A DNA stretch of 64,000 nt from JANSWP01 sp041941305 (GTDB lineage Bacteria > Bacteroidota > Bacteroidia > Chitinophagales > Saprospiraceae), in the NCBI GenBank assembly GCA_041941305.1, contig JBGTQJ010000004.1:225748-289747 (forward strand). The letters run 5' to 3'. Every line of letters starts with the position of its first letter. The first letter of the stretch is position 1. The notes beneath the pieces were generated by a model that saw only the letters and a program-made list of their open reading frames with translations, was not told the origin of the DNA and searched no databases. The position numbers and the translations under genes were made by a program. Below, one piece after another: positions 8,942-17,349 of the stretch.

Positions 8942-9934
8942 ATGCCTGACATCACATTTAAAAATCCGGAAGTCTTATGGTTGCTTTTGGGCTTGATTCC
9001 ACTGGTCGTGGGCTATGTGATGTATCAATCCAAGGGGCAAGCTGCAGTAAGATTGTCTAGTCTTCGAGCTATTGAAAATGCACCTGTCTCCTGGAAATAC
9101 TATTTTAGACATTTGCCCTCGATTTTCCGCATTTTGACAATCGGGCTGGTAATTGTCGCTTTGGCAAGGCCACAATCTTCGGAAAGCTGGACAGATAAAG
9201 AGGTAGAAGGAATTGACATTGTTATTTGCACAGATATTTCGGGCAGTATGGAGGCGATGGATTTTAAACCCAATCGTTTGGAGGCTGCAAAGGAGGTGGC
9301 TGCCGAATTTATCGCCAGTCGCCCAAATGATAGGATTGGGTTGGTTATTTTTGAGGGTGAAAGCTTTACACAATGTCCATTGACGACAGATCATGAAGTT
9401 GTGCTGAATTTGCTTTCGGAAATTAAAGAAGGTATGCTTGAAGATGGCACAGCAATGGGACTTGGACTGGCAACATCTGTGGCGCGATTGAAAGATAGTG
9501 ATGCCAAAAGTCGGGTGGTCATCATGCTTACCGATGGTGTCAATAATCGAGGAGAAGTATCTCCACAAACTGCCGGAGAAATTGCCAGGGAATTTGGCGT
9601 TCGGGTGTATACAGTAGGAGTGGGTACGCGAGGGCAGGCACCTATGCCCGTACAGACGCCTTTTGGCATGCAAACTCAAATGGTCGATGTGGAAATTGAC
9701 GAAGATATTTTGACGGAAGTAGCTCAAATGACGGGTGGCAAATATTTTAGAGCTACCAATAAGGAGTCATTAACCCAAATTTATCAGGAGATCGACCAAT
9801 TGGAAAAAACGCGCATTAGTGTGATTGAATTTAGTGAGAAAAACGATGTGTTTTTGCCACTTGTTTTGTTGGCAGGGCTATTATTCTTGTTAGAAATTTT
9901 GTTTAGATATACTTTTTTTAGAACAGTACCCTAA
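8942..9934 (+). CDS. batA: vWA domain membrane protein BatA
   Basis: A 330-residue protein with the BatA layout: an N-terminal helix (VLWLLLGLIPLVVGYVMY), a second helix before the vWA domain (IFRILTIGLVIVALARP) and a C-terminal helix (FLPLVLLAGLLFLLEILF). The vWA domain has a complete MIDAS: TDISGSM, the threonine in ECPLTTD-like context (FTQCPLTTDHE), and the downstream MLTDGVNNRGE. BatA and BatB probably expose metal-coordinating vWA domains in the periplasm. The operon was first linked to oxygen tolerance in Bacteroides fragilis. An intercistronic hairpin separates it from batB. Confidence 0.92.
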   Translation: MPDITFKNPEVLWLLLGLIPLVVGYVMYQSKGQAAVRLSSLRAIENAPVSWKYYFRHLPSIFRILTIGLVIVALARPQSSESWTDKEVEGIDIVICTDISGSMEAMDFKPNRLEAAKEVAAEFIASRPNDRIGLVIFEGESFTQCPLTTDHEVVLNLLSEIKEGMLEDGTAMGLGLATSVARLKDSDAKSRVVIMLTDGVNNRGEVSPQTAGEIAREFGVRVYTVGVGTRGQAPMPVQTPFGMQTQMVDVEIDEDILTEVAQMTGGKYFRATNKESLTQIYQEIDQLEKTRISVIEFSEKNDVFLPLVLLAGLLFLLEILFRYTFFRTVP

Positions 9935-10000
9935 AGTAGCTCCAGCTGCCAGGCGTAGAAGCTTATTTAATCTTCTTCGGCAGCCAGCCAGAGCGACTTT
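9933..10000. other. Intercistronic hairpin between batA and batB
   Basis: The batA stop overlaps the left arm aaagtagctccagctgcc (9933-9950), which pairs with ggcagc...gagcgacttt (9979-10000), with a further gaag/cttc pairing inside. The two arms are complementary apart from one short bulge and one mismatch. There is no clean T tract, so it is more likely an mRNA processing or stability structure than a terminator. Confidence 0.55.
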
Positions 10001-10014
10001 ACAGCTTCTTTTTT

Positions 10015-11052
10015 ATGTTCCGTTTTGAACATACGACCTATCTTTATTTGCTGGCGCTTATTCCCGTCCTGATTGGACTATTTATCCTGGCTCGTCATTT
10101 CCGAAAAAGGGCTATTCGGGAATTTGGTGATTGGGAAGTGATGCAGCGATTGATGCCAGAGTACTCAAGGATTCGGCCAATTGTAAAGGCTGGCTTAATG
10201 ATTTTTGCTTTTCTGGGGCTGGTTTTTGCCATCGCCAATCCTCAAATGCAAACAAAGTTGGAAACCGTTACGCGGGAAGGAGTGGAAATTATGATTGCTT
10301 TGGATGTTTCCAATAGCATGTTGGCTGAAGACATCGCACCGAATCGCCTGGATCAAGCCAAGTTGGCTATTTCTCAGTTGATTAAGAGACTACATAATGA
10401 TAAATTGGGATTGGTGGTTTTTGCAGGGCAAGCCTATGTCCAATTGCCATTGACAACGGATTATGCAGCTGCGAGAATGTTTTTGAGCAGTGTCAATACC
10501 AATATGGTTCCCGTCCAAGGAACTGCTATCGGTACAGCCATTGAGCTTTGTTTGGAGTCTTTTGATGAGGATGCCACGAATAATAAGGCACTTATCATTA
10601 TTTCTGATGGAGAAAACCATGAAGATGATGCCATTCAACAAGCCAAGGCAGCACAAGAAATGGGGATTCAGGTGCATACTATTGGAATTGGTTCTCCTGA
10701 TGGCGTTCCTATCCCTGTTTATAGTGCTCAGGGAAGGAAAGATTTTAGAAGAGATAGATCCGGCAATGTGGTGATTACAAAGTTGAATGAAACTATGATG
10801 CAGCAAGTTGCTGCTGCTGGAGCTGGATCCTATGTGAGAGCGACCAATGTCACGGCAGCTTTGAAACTCGTCTTTGATAAAATCAATGAACTGGAGAAGG
10901 AGGAGTTTGACACCACCAAAATTGCGGGGTATGATTCGATGTATCAAATCCCTTTGGCAATAGCCTTGTTTTTTCTGGTCTTGGAATTTATTATTTTGCC
11001 CAGGAAAAACAGACTGTTATCAAAAGTTGATGTCTTTAAAATTAAGGTTTAA
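10015..11052 (+). CDS. batB: vWA domain membrane protein BatB
   Basis: A 345-residue paralogue of BatA. It has two N-terminal helices (YLYLLALIPVLIGLFILA and AGLMIFAFLGLVFAIANP), a vWA domain with MIDAS motif ALDVSNSM, VQLPLTTDY, IISDGENHEDD, and a C-terminal helix (IPLAIALFFLVLEFIIL). The last residues are basic and cytoplasmic. It sits 12 bp before batC, which argues for tight cotranscription. BatA and BatB are thought to act together as the membrane part of a MoxR-driven complex. Confidence 0.92.
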   Translation: MFRFEHTTYLYLLALIPVLIGLFILARHFRKRAIREFGDWEVMQRLMPEYSRIRPIVKAGLMIFAFLGLVFAIANPQMQTKLETVTREGVEIMIALDVSNSMLAEDIAPNRLDQAKLAISQLIKRLHNDKLGLVVFAGQAYVQLPLTTDYAAARMFLSSVNTNMVPVQGTAIGTAIELCLESFDEDATNNKALIIISDGENHEDDAIQQAKAAQEMGIQVHTIGIGSPDGVPIPVYSAQGRKDFRRDRSGNVVITKLNETMMQQVAAAGAGSYVRATNVTAALKLVFDKINELEKEEFDTTKIAGYDSMYQIPLAIALFFLVLEFIILPRKNRLLSKVDVFKIKV

Positions 11053-11064
11053 AAATTTAAATCC

Positions 11065-11859
11065 ATGTTCCTAAAACAGTTAATATCAGGTTTGCTAATT
11101 CTTGGATTATGTTTTACCATTCAGGCACAAGGAGAACGGAAATTTGTCCGCAGTGGTAATGAAGCCTATGAACAGGGGAATTATGAGGAAGCCGCTGAAT
11201 CCTATCGAAAAGGCATTGAAGAAAATGCTTATTCCTATGAAGCCAATTTTAATTTAGGGGGTGCTTTGTACCAACAAGGAGCGTTTGAATCTGCAGGGAA
11301 GCAATTTGATTTGTTGAGACAACCTGGTATGGACAAAGAAAAACTTGCCAAAGTTTATCACAACCTGGGCAACACCTTCATGGAACAAGAGCAATATAGA
11401 GAAGCTATAGAAGCATACAAAGAGGCCTTGAGAAACAATCCTGCTGATGAAGATACGCGGTATAATTTGATCTATGCAAAAGAAAAATTGAAGGAACAAG
11501 AACAACAGCAGCAACAACAAGATCAACAGAACCAGGAAAACCAAGAAGAACAACAAGAACAGGAACAGAATCAGGACCAAAACCAGGAGCAAGAAGACCA
11601 AGAAGAAAAGCAACAGCAGGAACAAGAAAATCAGCAACAAGAGCAACAAGAAAATCAGCAACAACAGCAGCAAGAGCAAAATCAGAATCAGGAACAGCAG
11701 CAACAACAAGGTCAGCAGGGCGAACAAAAAGATGAAATATCAAGAAAAGAGGCAGAGCGCATTTTACAAGCATTGCAGTTAGACGAAAAGCAATTGCACG
11801 ACCAAATGAAAAAGAAAAAAATAAAAGGACAGCGGGTAAGAATCGTTAAGGATTGGTAA
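11065..11859 (+). CDS. batC: TPR protein BatC with long Gln/Glu-rich tail
   Basis: A 264-residue exported protein. It has a signal peptide (cleavage after IQAQ), then about three TPR units (NEAYEQGNYEEAAESYRKGIEEN; NLGGALYQQGAFESAGKQFD; NLGNTFMEQEQYREAIEAYKEALRNNP). A low-complexity tail follows from about residue 148 to 225, made almost only of Gln, Glu, Asn and Asp and encoded by CAA/CAG/GAA. The basic C-terminus (MKKKKIKGQRVRIVKDW) is conserved in BatC proteins. TPRs probably bind BatA/BatB in the periplasm. The length of the Q-rich tail is likely to vary between strains by slippage. Confidence 0.9.
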   Translation: MFLKQLISGLLILGLCFTIQAQGERKFVRSGNEAYEQGNYEEAAESYRKGIEENAYSYEANFNLGGALYQQGAFESAGKQFDLLRQPGMDKEKLAKVYHNLGNTFMEQEQYREAIEAYKEALRNNPADEDTRYNLIYAKEKLKEQEQQQQQQDQQNQENQEEQQEQEQNQDQNQEQEDQEEKQQQEQENQQQEQQENQQQQQQEQNQNQEQQQQQGQQGEQKDEISRKEAERILQALQLDEKQLHDQMKKKKIKGQRVRIVKDW

Positions 11860-11906
11860 GTTCTACAAAGGTTTTTAAAAGTTTTAGGGCTTTAGCAAAT
11901 AATAAC

Positions 11907-12070
11907 CTACGCATTTGAACTCGTCCTTTTTTCCTCACATTTTGTTTGCCAAAGGCATCCCTTGTCCAAGGGACTCCCTTTGGGATGGGGGAAAAGCCTC
12001 GCTGATGCGCTGCATCATCTGCGTTTTTCGCCTCATTTGAGAAAAAAATAACTTCGTCAAAGTTGCGTAG
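11907..12070. repeat. Cruciform intergenic element E1 (shared-core family)
   Basis: The batC-batD gap contains an element bounded by inverted ends ctacgca-tttga (11907-11918) and tcaaa-gt-tgcgtag (12057-12070). Inside are further hairpins, including catccc...gggatg with tcccttg/caaggga, and gatgc/gcatc. Its core gccaaaggcatcccttg (11948-11964) recurs almost unchanged in E3 (48463-48479) and in similar form in E4 (51359-51375). No coding frame runs through it. Confidence 0.7.
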
Positions 12071-12114
12071 TTTATTAATTTCTAAACCCCTTAACTCTAC
12101 ATAGAATCAATTTT

Positions 12115-13980
12115 ATGAAAAAAAATGATTCAAAAATTATTTTTAGTTTAAAGTGGCTGGCGTTTTTGGGTTTGATATTAGGTTCGCTTAATGCCTCGGC
12201 ACAAAAAGTAAGTTTTAGTGCCACTGCTCCCAAGGTGGTAAGTGTGGGTGAGCGTTTTCGTTTGGTTTTTAAGGCAAATGCCCAAGGCACCACTTTGTCA
12301 CCTGGAAAAATGGATGGCTTTTCTGTGTTGTCCGGACCGAGCACCTCTCAGAGTATGAGTACCCAAATCGTCAATGGGCAGATGCAACAAACCTTTGAGG
12401 TCTCCTATACTTATATACTCCAAGCTCAAAAAGAAGGAAAGTTTACGCTGGGACCAGGCAGGTTAGCAGTAGAGGGTAAAAATTATACCTCAAACAGGGT
12501 TACAATAGAAGTGGTCGCTTCCCAAAACCCAAACCAGGGAGGCAATAACCCCAATTCTGGAGGAAGAGCAAATCCAGCCCCGGGAAATAATCCTTCCAAT
12601 GCTTCGATTAACAATAGTGATCTTTTTCTCAGAACAGTCGTTTCAAAAAGAGAGGTGCTTAAAGGAGAACCCATAGTAGCTACCTTTAAAATCTATTCCC
12701 GGGTCAACCTCAGGCAAGCCGGAGGATTGAAAACGCCTTCGTTTAATGGTTTTTGGAGCGAACGATTATTTGAAGCCAGCAATTTTGATTTTCAACGAGA
12801 AAATGTGAATGGTCAACCCTACAATGTTGCAGTATTGAGTCGATACGTTTTGATTCCGGAACGAACTGGGGAATTAACCATTGGGTCTGGTGAATTGACA
12901 GGATACGTACAGGTTCGGGTGCAGGGTCGTTCCAGAAGTGTTTTTGATCAGGTTTTTGGCAGCTATAAAAATGTCGAAAAACAACTCATTTCTCCCGAAA
13001 TAAAAATCAAAGTAAATCCATTGCCTGGCAAGGCTCCAGTGGGTTTTTCCGATGCGGTGGGAAATATCAACCTTTCTGCTACACTTGAGCCAGCGGAAAC
13101 CAAAACGAATGAGCCAATTTCTCTGAAAGTAAGCTATTCTGGTAGTGGAAACCTCAAACTATTGGCAGAACCAAATATCAAATTTCCATCTGATTTTGAG
13201 GTGTACGATCCAAAAATCAGCAATAATTTCCGTGCTGGAGCTAGTGGTTTTACCGGCAAAAAAACTTTTGAATACCTCATCATCCCACGCCATGAAGGTG
13301 AATATGAAATTCCCCAAATTCAATTTTCAGCATTCGATTTAAATTCTAATTCCTATAAAAGTCAATCTGCTGGTCCTTTTACCGTAAAAGTTGCAAAAGG
13401 AGAAGGAGGCACGATGACTGCTATCGATTTGGGCAATTTAAAAGAGGATGTACAGGTATTGGGTTCTGATATTCATTATATTAGAACAACCGATTTCGAA
13501 CTTCGGGAAAAAGCTCGTCCATTCTTTGGGTCAGCGAGTTTTTATCTTTCTTATTTGTTAGCCTTAGGTGCATTTTCCCTCATTTTTCTATTTCTGCAAC
13601 GCAAACGAAGACAAAGTGAAGATTTGGTATTCATGAAAAATAAAAAAGCAGGGAAAGTGGCACAATCGAGATTGAAGCAAGCTAAACAATTTCTGGATCA
13701 GGGTGAACGCAGTGGATTTTATAAAGAAGTACTGAATGCGCTTTGGGGCTATTTATCAGACAAACTAAATATTTCACAAGGTAAATTGGACAAGCAAAAG
13801 GCAAAAGAAGGATTGGCATCCAGAAATGTAGAAGCATCGGTCGTCGAGCATTGGATGGATCTAATGAACCGTTGCGAATATGCACAATTTGCACCAGGCG
13901 AGGGAGAAGATGAACTGACAAAAGTTTATGATGAAACGGCACAATTGATTGGAGATCTGGAGAAAGCCATGTCTCGGTAG
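12115..13980 (+). CDS. batD: Oxygen-tolerance protein BatD
   Basis: A 621-residue protein with a signal peptide (LGLILGSLNASAQ), then several immunoglobulin-like beta domains. The characteristic BatD sequence VSFSATAPKVVSVGERFRLVF is at the start, and GGLKTPSFNGFWSE and FEYLIIPRHEGEYEIPQIQFSAFD lie later. A transmembrane helix at about residues 474-494 (FYLSYLLALGAFSLIFLFL) is followed by a cytoplasmic helical domain with a conserved CEYAQFAPGE. BatD is the large periplasmic partner of BatA-C. A low-complexity Asn/Gly/Pro linker (about residues 139-161) separates the first two domains. Confidence 0.92.
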   Translation: MKKNDSKIIFSLKWLAFLGLILGSLNASAQKVSFSATAPKVVSVGERFRLVFKANAQGTTLSPGKMDGFSVLSGPSTSQSMSTQIVNGQMQQTFEVSYTYILQAQKEGKFTLGPGRLAVEGKNYTSNRVTIEVVASQNPNQGGNNPNSGGRANPAPGNNPSNASINNSDLFLRTVVSKREVLKGEPIVATFKIYSRVNLRQAGGLKTPSFNGFWSERLFEASNFDFQRENVNGQPYNVAVLSRYVLIPERTGELTIGSGELTGYVQVRVQGRSRSVFDQVFGSYKNVEKQLISPEIKIKVNPLPGKAPVGFSDAVGNINLSATLEPAETKTNEPISLKVSYSGSGNLKLLAEPNIKFPSDFEVYDPKISNNFRAGASGFTGKKTFEYLIIPRHEGEYEIPQIQFSAFDLNSNSYKSQSAGPFTVKVAKGEGGTMTAIDLGNLKEDVQVLGSDIHYIRTTDFELREKARPFFGSASFYLSYLLALGAFSLIFLFLQRKRRQSEDLVFMKNKKAGKVAQSRLKQAKQFLDQGERSGFYKEVLNALWGYLSDKLNISQGKLDKQKAKEGLASRNVEASVVEHWMDLMNRCEYAQFAPGEGEDELTKVYDETAQLIGDLEKAMSR

Positions 13981-14232
13981 CAAAGCCTGGTCACAGTGTC
14001 CTCATTGAAAGCTACCGCTTATTATTTTAGTAGTGATAAATTGAAATACACGCTGACTGATTCTTGGACTTTTTTTGGTTTCAATAAATAAATCAGTAAT
14101 TGACCGCAGCACGGCTCTCCTTATAATTTTGGAAAATCAATTATGTCGCACCAGGACATAATCAAGCATAATGGTCAGTATCTCTCGAAGCGGACACTGA
14201 CAAAGTAAAACTCATTTAAACACGATAAAACG
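13981..14232. other. Intercistronic region batD-batE with hairpins
   Basis: This 252-bp gap has no ORF. It contains a perfect hairpin (attatgtc at 14140-14147 with gacataat at 14155-14162), a cagtgtcc/ggacactg dyad spanning most of the gap, and the sequence aactcatttaaac at 14209-14221. That last sequence is identical to part of the terminal repeat of element E4 at 51275. It may be a decayed relative of the cruciform elements. Confidence 0.5.
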
Positions 14233-15000
14233 TTGAATTATTTTTATAGACACCTATTGTTTTTTGGCATTTCAATATGCTTAAGTCAGCCTATTTCTGC
14301 TCAGGATGATTTTGCCCAGCTGACCAACGCCGCCAATGCATATTCTACACAAGATTATCAGACGGCTATTGATATATATGAGCAAATCTTAGCTTCTGGT
14401 AGAGATGCATTTGAAATTTACTACAACCTTGGAAATGCCTATTTCAAAAATAACGATATAGGACCTGCTATTCTAAATTATGAACGTGCTGCCCGCATCA
14501 ATCCTTCTGACCCGGATTTACAGTATAATTTGAATATCGCTCAAGGGCGAACCGTGGACAAAATAGAGATGATATCAGTACCTGAGTTTGTAACTGGATA
14601 CAAGTCTTTTGTCAATACCATTCCCGCTGACAGGTGGGGGGTCTTTAGCCTGATCGCCTTTATTCTCTTGTTGATGTCCCTGCTTGGATTCTTGTTTTTG
14701 AATCAAAAACTTACCAAACAAATCATGCTTTCAGCAGGTGGATTATTTCTGCTACTTACGCTTTTCTTTTTTTATTTAGGTTGGCAGCAACAGCGTTGGC
14801 TCAATGACCGTAAAGAAGCCATCATCTTCCAACCCTCCATTACTGTAACCAGTACCCCAGATGATGCAGGAGAAGAATTATTTGTATTACATGAAGGGAC
14901 CAAAGTGAGTATAGTCGAACGATTTAGAGATTGGGTGAGAATTCGGATTGGAGATGGCAATACAGGGTGGGTACCGAAAGAGGTTGCAGAGGAGATTTGA
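14233..15000 (+). CDS. batE: TPR and SH3 domain protein BatE
   Basis: A 255-residue protein starting with TTG; an in-frame stop at 14206 and the absence of another start before the signal peptide (ISICLSQPISAQ) make TTG the best choice. TPR units follow (YSTQDYQTAIDIYEQIL; EIYYNLGNAYFKNNDIGPAILNYERAARINP). Two transmembrane helices lie at about residues 136-155 and 164-182, and there is a C-terminal bacterial SH3 domain (LHEGTKVSIVERFRDWVRIRIGDGNTGWV). This is the usual last gene of Bacteroidota Bat operons. Confidence 0.88.
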   Translation: MNYFYRHLLFFGISICLSQPISAQDDFAQLTNAANAYSTQDYQTAIDIYEQILASGRDAFEIYYNLGNAYFKNNDIGPAILNYERAARINPSDPDLQYNLNIAQGRTVDKIEMISVPEFVTGYKSFVNTIPADRWGVFSLIAFILLLMSLLGFLFLNQKLTKQIMLSAGGLFLLLTLFFFYLGWQQQRWLNDRKEAIIFQPSITVTSTPDDAGEELFVLHEGTKVSIVERFRDWVRIRIGDGNTGWVPKEVAEEI

Positions 15001-15135
15001 AATGTACTCCTTCTGAATTTCATCAAAACATTAATCCAAAAAATATTAAATTTGTAGGAACGCTAAAAGAACCTGGTTCGTTGATATAAAAAGTTTTCCC
15101 AACAAATATCTCGAACTTCCAAAAAACTAAGCATC

Positions 15136-16239
15136 GTGAATTTACCCCATAAACAACAACTTCTTGCGCTTGTAGCAAGTGGCAAAACAGAAAAAGCCTT
15201 AAAATTATTCCTGAGTATTTCAGCTCAACAAGACGACGAATTATATCAGGAAGCCGTTCTACTTTCCAATAGATTAAAAAATTACTCAACTGCAACAACT
15301 CGCAATACCCTTTCTTTTGAACAAAAGAACATTGGCATTGCTCAGATCAATGATTCCTTAATGATTTTGATCAACCGTCTGGATGACGATTCGTTTGGAG
15401 CCATCGCATCTGTTTCAGGTAATCAAAATAATGCCGGAAATTGGAATAAAATAATTGGAGTAGGTGTGCTATTGCTGGTATTGATTGGTATTTACATCGT
15501 TTTTAATGAAAGAAATTATCAGGGTACTGATCTGAACAATGACACAAGTACCTTACCTATTGAAGATAATACACAAGCTGCGACTTCTGATACTCCATCA
15601 GGTATCGATGAAGATGAACCAGATGTAACTGAAGAAAATAAGGAACAAACTGAAATTGCAAATAAACCTACCAGGAATCAACCAAAATATGCTGAAATTG
15701 TCATTGAAAAATCGGATTGCGATTTTGGTCAGATAGAATCTGGAAAGTTAATTGCGCATACATTTAAAATCAGAAATCGGGGAGCAATCAATTACAAGAT
15801 TAGGGATATAAACAGCGAATGCACCTGTATTTCTATCGAGGACTATTCTAAGAACATCCCACCTCAAGGTGACGGATTTGTAAGTATTATCTATGATTCA
15901 TCTAAAAAAACGGGAAATCAACAAGAAAACATTGTCCTTACGGGTAATACTTCTCCAACTAGAAGCATAATTACTATTAGGGGAAATGTTGTTTCTCTTC
16001 CCAAGAAGCAAATTCTTGAGTGTTATCTGGGTAAAGCCGGAGTCGAAATTGAACTGTCTAAAAGTGGAACCAAAGCCAATGCTATTTCAGATGAAAATGG
16101 CAAATTGCAAATTGAAGTTCCAAAAGAATGGGTGGGAACTGTAGTAAGCATCGCTTACAAAAAGGGAGATCAGATAGTGTACAGGAATATAAAGCTAAAG
16201 GAAGAAAATATAGAGCTACCGGCATCCTTTAAAAATTAA
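15136..16239 (+). CDS. EAD11-like domain, transmembrane helix and DUF1573 protein
   Basis: A 367-residue protein starting with GTG. Residues 1-85 match the effector-associated domain 11 pattern: LLALVASGKTEKALKLFL, then LYQEAVLLSNRLKNY, then the C-terminal helix with INDSLMILINRLDDD. One transmembrane helix (residues about 105-123) and an acidic linker follow. A DUF1573 domain spans about 187-285 (SDCDFGQIESGKLIAHTFKIRNRG), and the last 75 residues resemble a carboxypeptidase regulatory-like beta sandwich. EAD domains normally recruit effectors to NTPase, caspase or trypsin conflict proteins inside the cell, so this fusion predicts a cytoplasmic docking domain coupled to an extracytoplasmic beta domain. 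A TAAATTTG box at 15047-15054 suggests its own promoter. Confidence 0.7.
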   Translation: MNLPHKQQLLALVASGKTEKALKLFLSISAQQDDELYQEAVLLSNRLKNYSTATTRNTLSFEQKNIGIAQINDSLMILINRLDDDSFGAIASVSGNQNNAGNWNKIIGVGVLLLVLIGIYIVFNERNYQGTDLNNDTSTLPIEDNTQAATSDTPSGIDEDEPDVTEENKEQTEIANKPTRNQPKYAEIVIEKSDCDFGQIESGKLIAHTFKIRNRGAINYKIRDINSECTCISIEDYSKNIPPQGDGFVSIIYDSSKKTGNQQENIVLTGNTSPTRSIITIRGNVVSLPKKQILECYLGKAGVEIELSKSGTKANAISDENGKLQIEVPKEWVGTVVSIAYKKGDQIVYRNIKLKEENIELPASFKN

Positions 16240-16351
16240 TTCATTCAAACCGGACAAGACTTTCCCCATAAATAGAAACCATAATCCTTCTGAAGGAAAA
16301 TGCCTTTGAATGGATTAATGGCTGTATGCCAAACTTCCTAAAAAAGCTAAT

Positions 16352-17305
16352 ATGAATTTCAAAAAATCGTTTCCATTAATTGCGACTATGCTTTTTGCTT
16401 CCTTGTTTATAGTCGCCCAAAATGAAATCATTATTTCTGGTACTTTGAAAAATGCGGAAACCGGACTTCCAATGGAAGGAGCAGAAATCGCCTTTATGGA
16501 TGAAAATAATTTGAGGTTGTATGTTCGTTCTACCGATTTTAAAGGAGAATTTAAAATTGAGACCAATTTGCAACCAGGTCAAATCATCATCATTGAAGCC
16601 AGCAAGCAAGGATTTGAGACCAAAAGGATATTTCATACAATACGCAATAAAAACATCCCTGGAGGCAATTTGGTAGATATTAATTTATTTGAAGGGATAG
16701 GCATCATCATTTCAGGTTTTGTTTTGGATGAAAAGAGTCGAAAACCAATCAGAAATGCCAAAGTTTCTTTTATCCATAAATCTGGTAGAAAGATGGATGG
16801 TGGCATGACGGATTATCAAGGGTTTTTCTCCTTTTTTATTAATCAAAAGGCAGGTGAAAAAGTCGTCATCCATATTGACAAATCAGATGATTATCGGGAA
16901 AAAGTGCTGGATTATGTTATCCCGGAGCACAAAACTCCAGAATGGATTTTCCTGAAAAAAAAAGAAAAATTTAAGACCGAATGGTATCCACTAGGAGGTG
17001 GAGCCTTATTATTTGGAGCTTCCATGATCACAGGCAATGCTTCTGACAAGGCTTATGATCGATCTCTTCAAACCATCAACCCCAATCGACAGGAAGATTT
17101 GGATAAAGCCAATAATCTTAAAAGGACTTCAGCTGGGACTTTTTACGCCAGTGCAGCAACAATTGGGGCAGGTATCGTAATTTGGGCTATTGCAAAAAGC
17201 AAACAAAAAAAACGCAATAGAAATTCCAGAACGGGTATGCTGCCATTGTATAAAATGCCGACTGATTTAGCTTCTGCACAAGTTGGAATATTACTTACGT
17301 TTTAG
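16352..17305 (+). CDS. Exported protein with two carboxypeptidase regulatory-like domains
   Basis: A 317-residue protein with a signal peptide (LIATMLFASLFIVAQ). Two tandem carboxypeptidase regulatory-like (transthyretin-type) domains follow: residues about 24-110 (IISGTLKNAETGLPMEGAEIAF) and 115-200 (IISGFVLDEKSRKPIRNAKVSF). Next come two hydrophobic segments (GGALLFGASMITGNAS; TFYASAATIGAGIVIWAIA) and a basic tail. No enzyme domain is present. It follows the EAD11-DUF1573 gene by 112 bp and shares with it a transthyretin-like module, so the two may work together at the membrane; this is inference. Confidence 0.7.
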   Translation: MNFKKSFPLIATMLFASLFIVAQNEIIISGTLKNAETGLPMEGAEIAFMDENNLRLYVRSTDFKGEFKIETNLQPGQIIIIEASKQGFETKRIFHTIRNKNIPGGNLVDINLFEGIGIIISGFVLDEKSRKPIRNAKVSFIHKSGRKMDGGMTDYQGFFSFFINQKAGEKVVIHIDKSDDYREKVLDYVIPEHKTPEWIFLKKKEKFKTEWYPLGGGALLFGASMITGNASDKAYDRSLQTINPNRQEDLDKANNLKRTSAGTFYASAATIGAGIVIWAIAKSKQKKRNRNSRTGMLPLYKMPTDLASAQVGILLTF

Positions 17306-17349
17306 TAGTTATTTTTTAAGGGTTTCTTAACTCATCAAAAACCAATACC

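Noticed and set aside
8975..9727. 250-codon antisense ORF inside batA
   Set aside because: It is a shadow frame of a well-conserved vWA gene, with no domain and a composition rich in His and Cys typical of reversed coding sequence.
11254..11727. Antisense Leu-rich ORFs opposite batC
   Set aside because: They arise from the CAA/CAG repeats encoding the Gln-rich tail; poly-Leu is the reverse reading and not a membrane protein.
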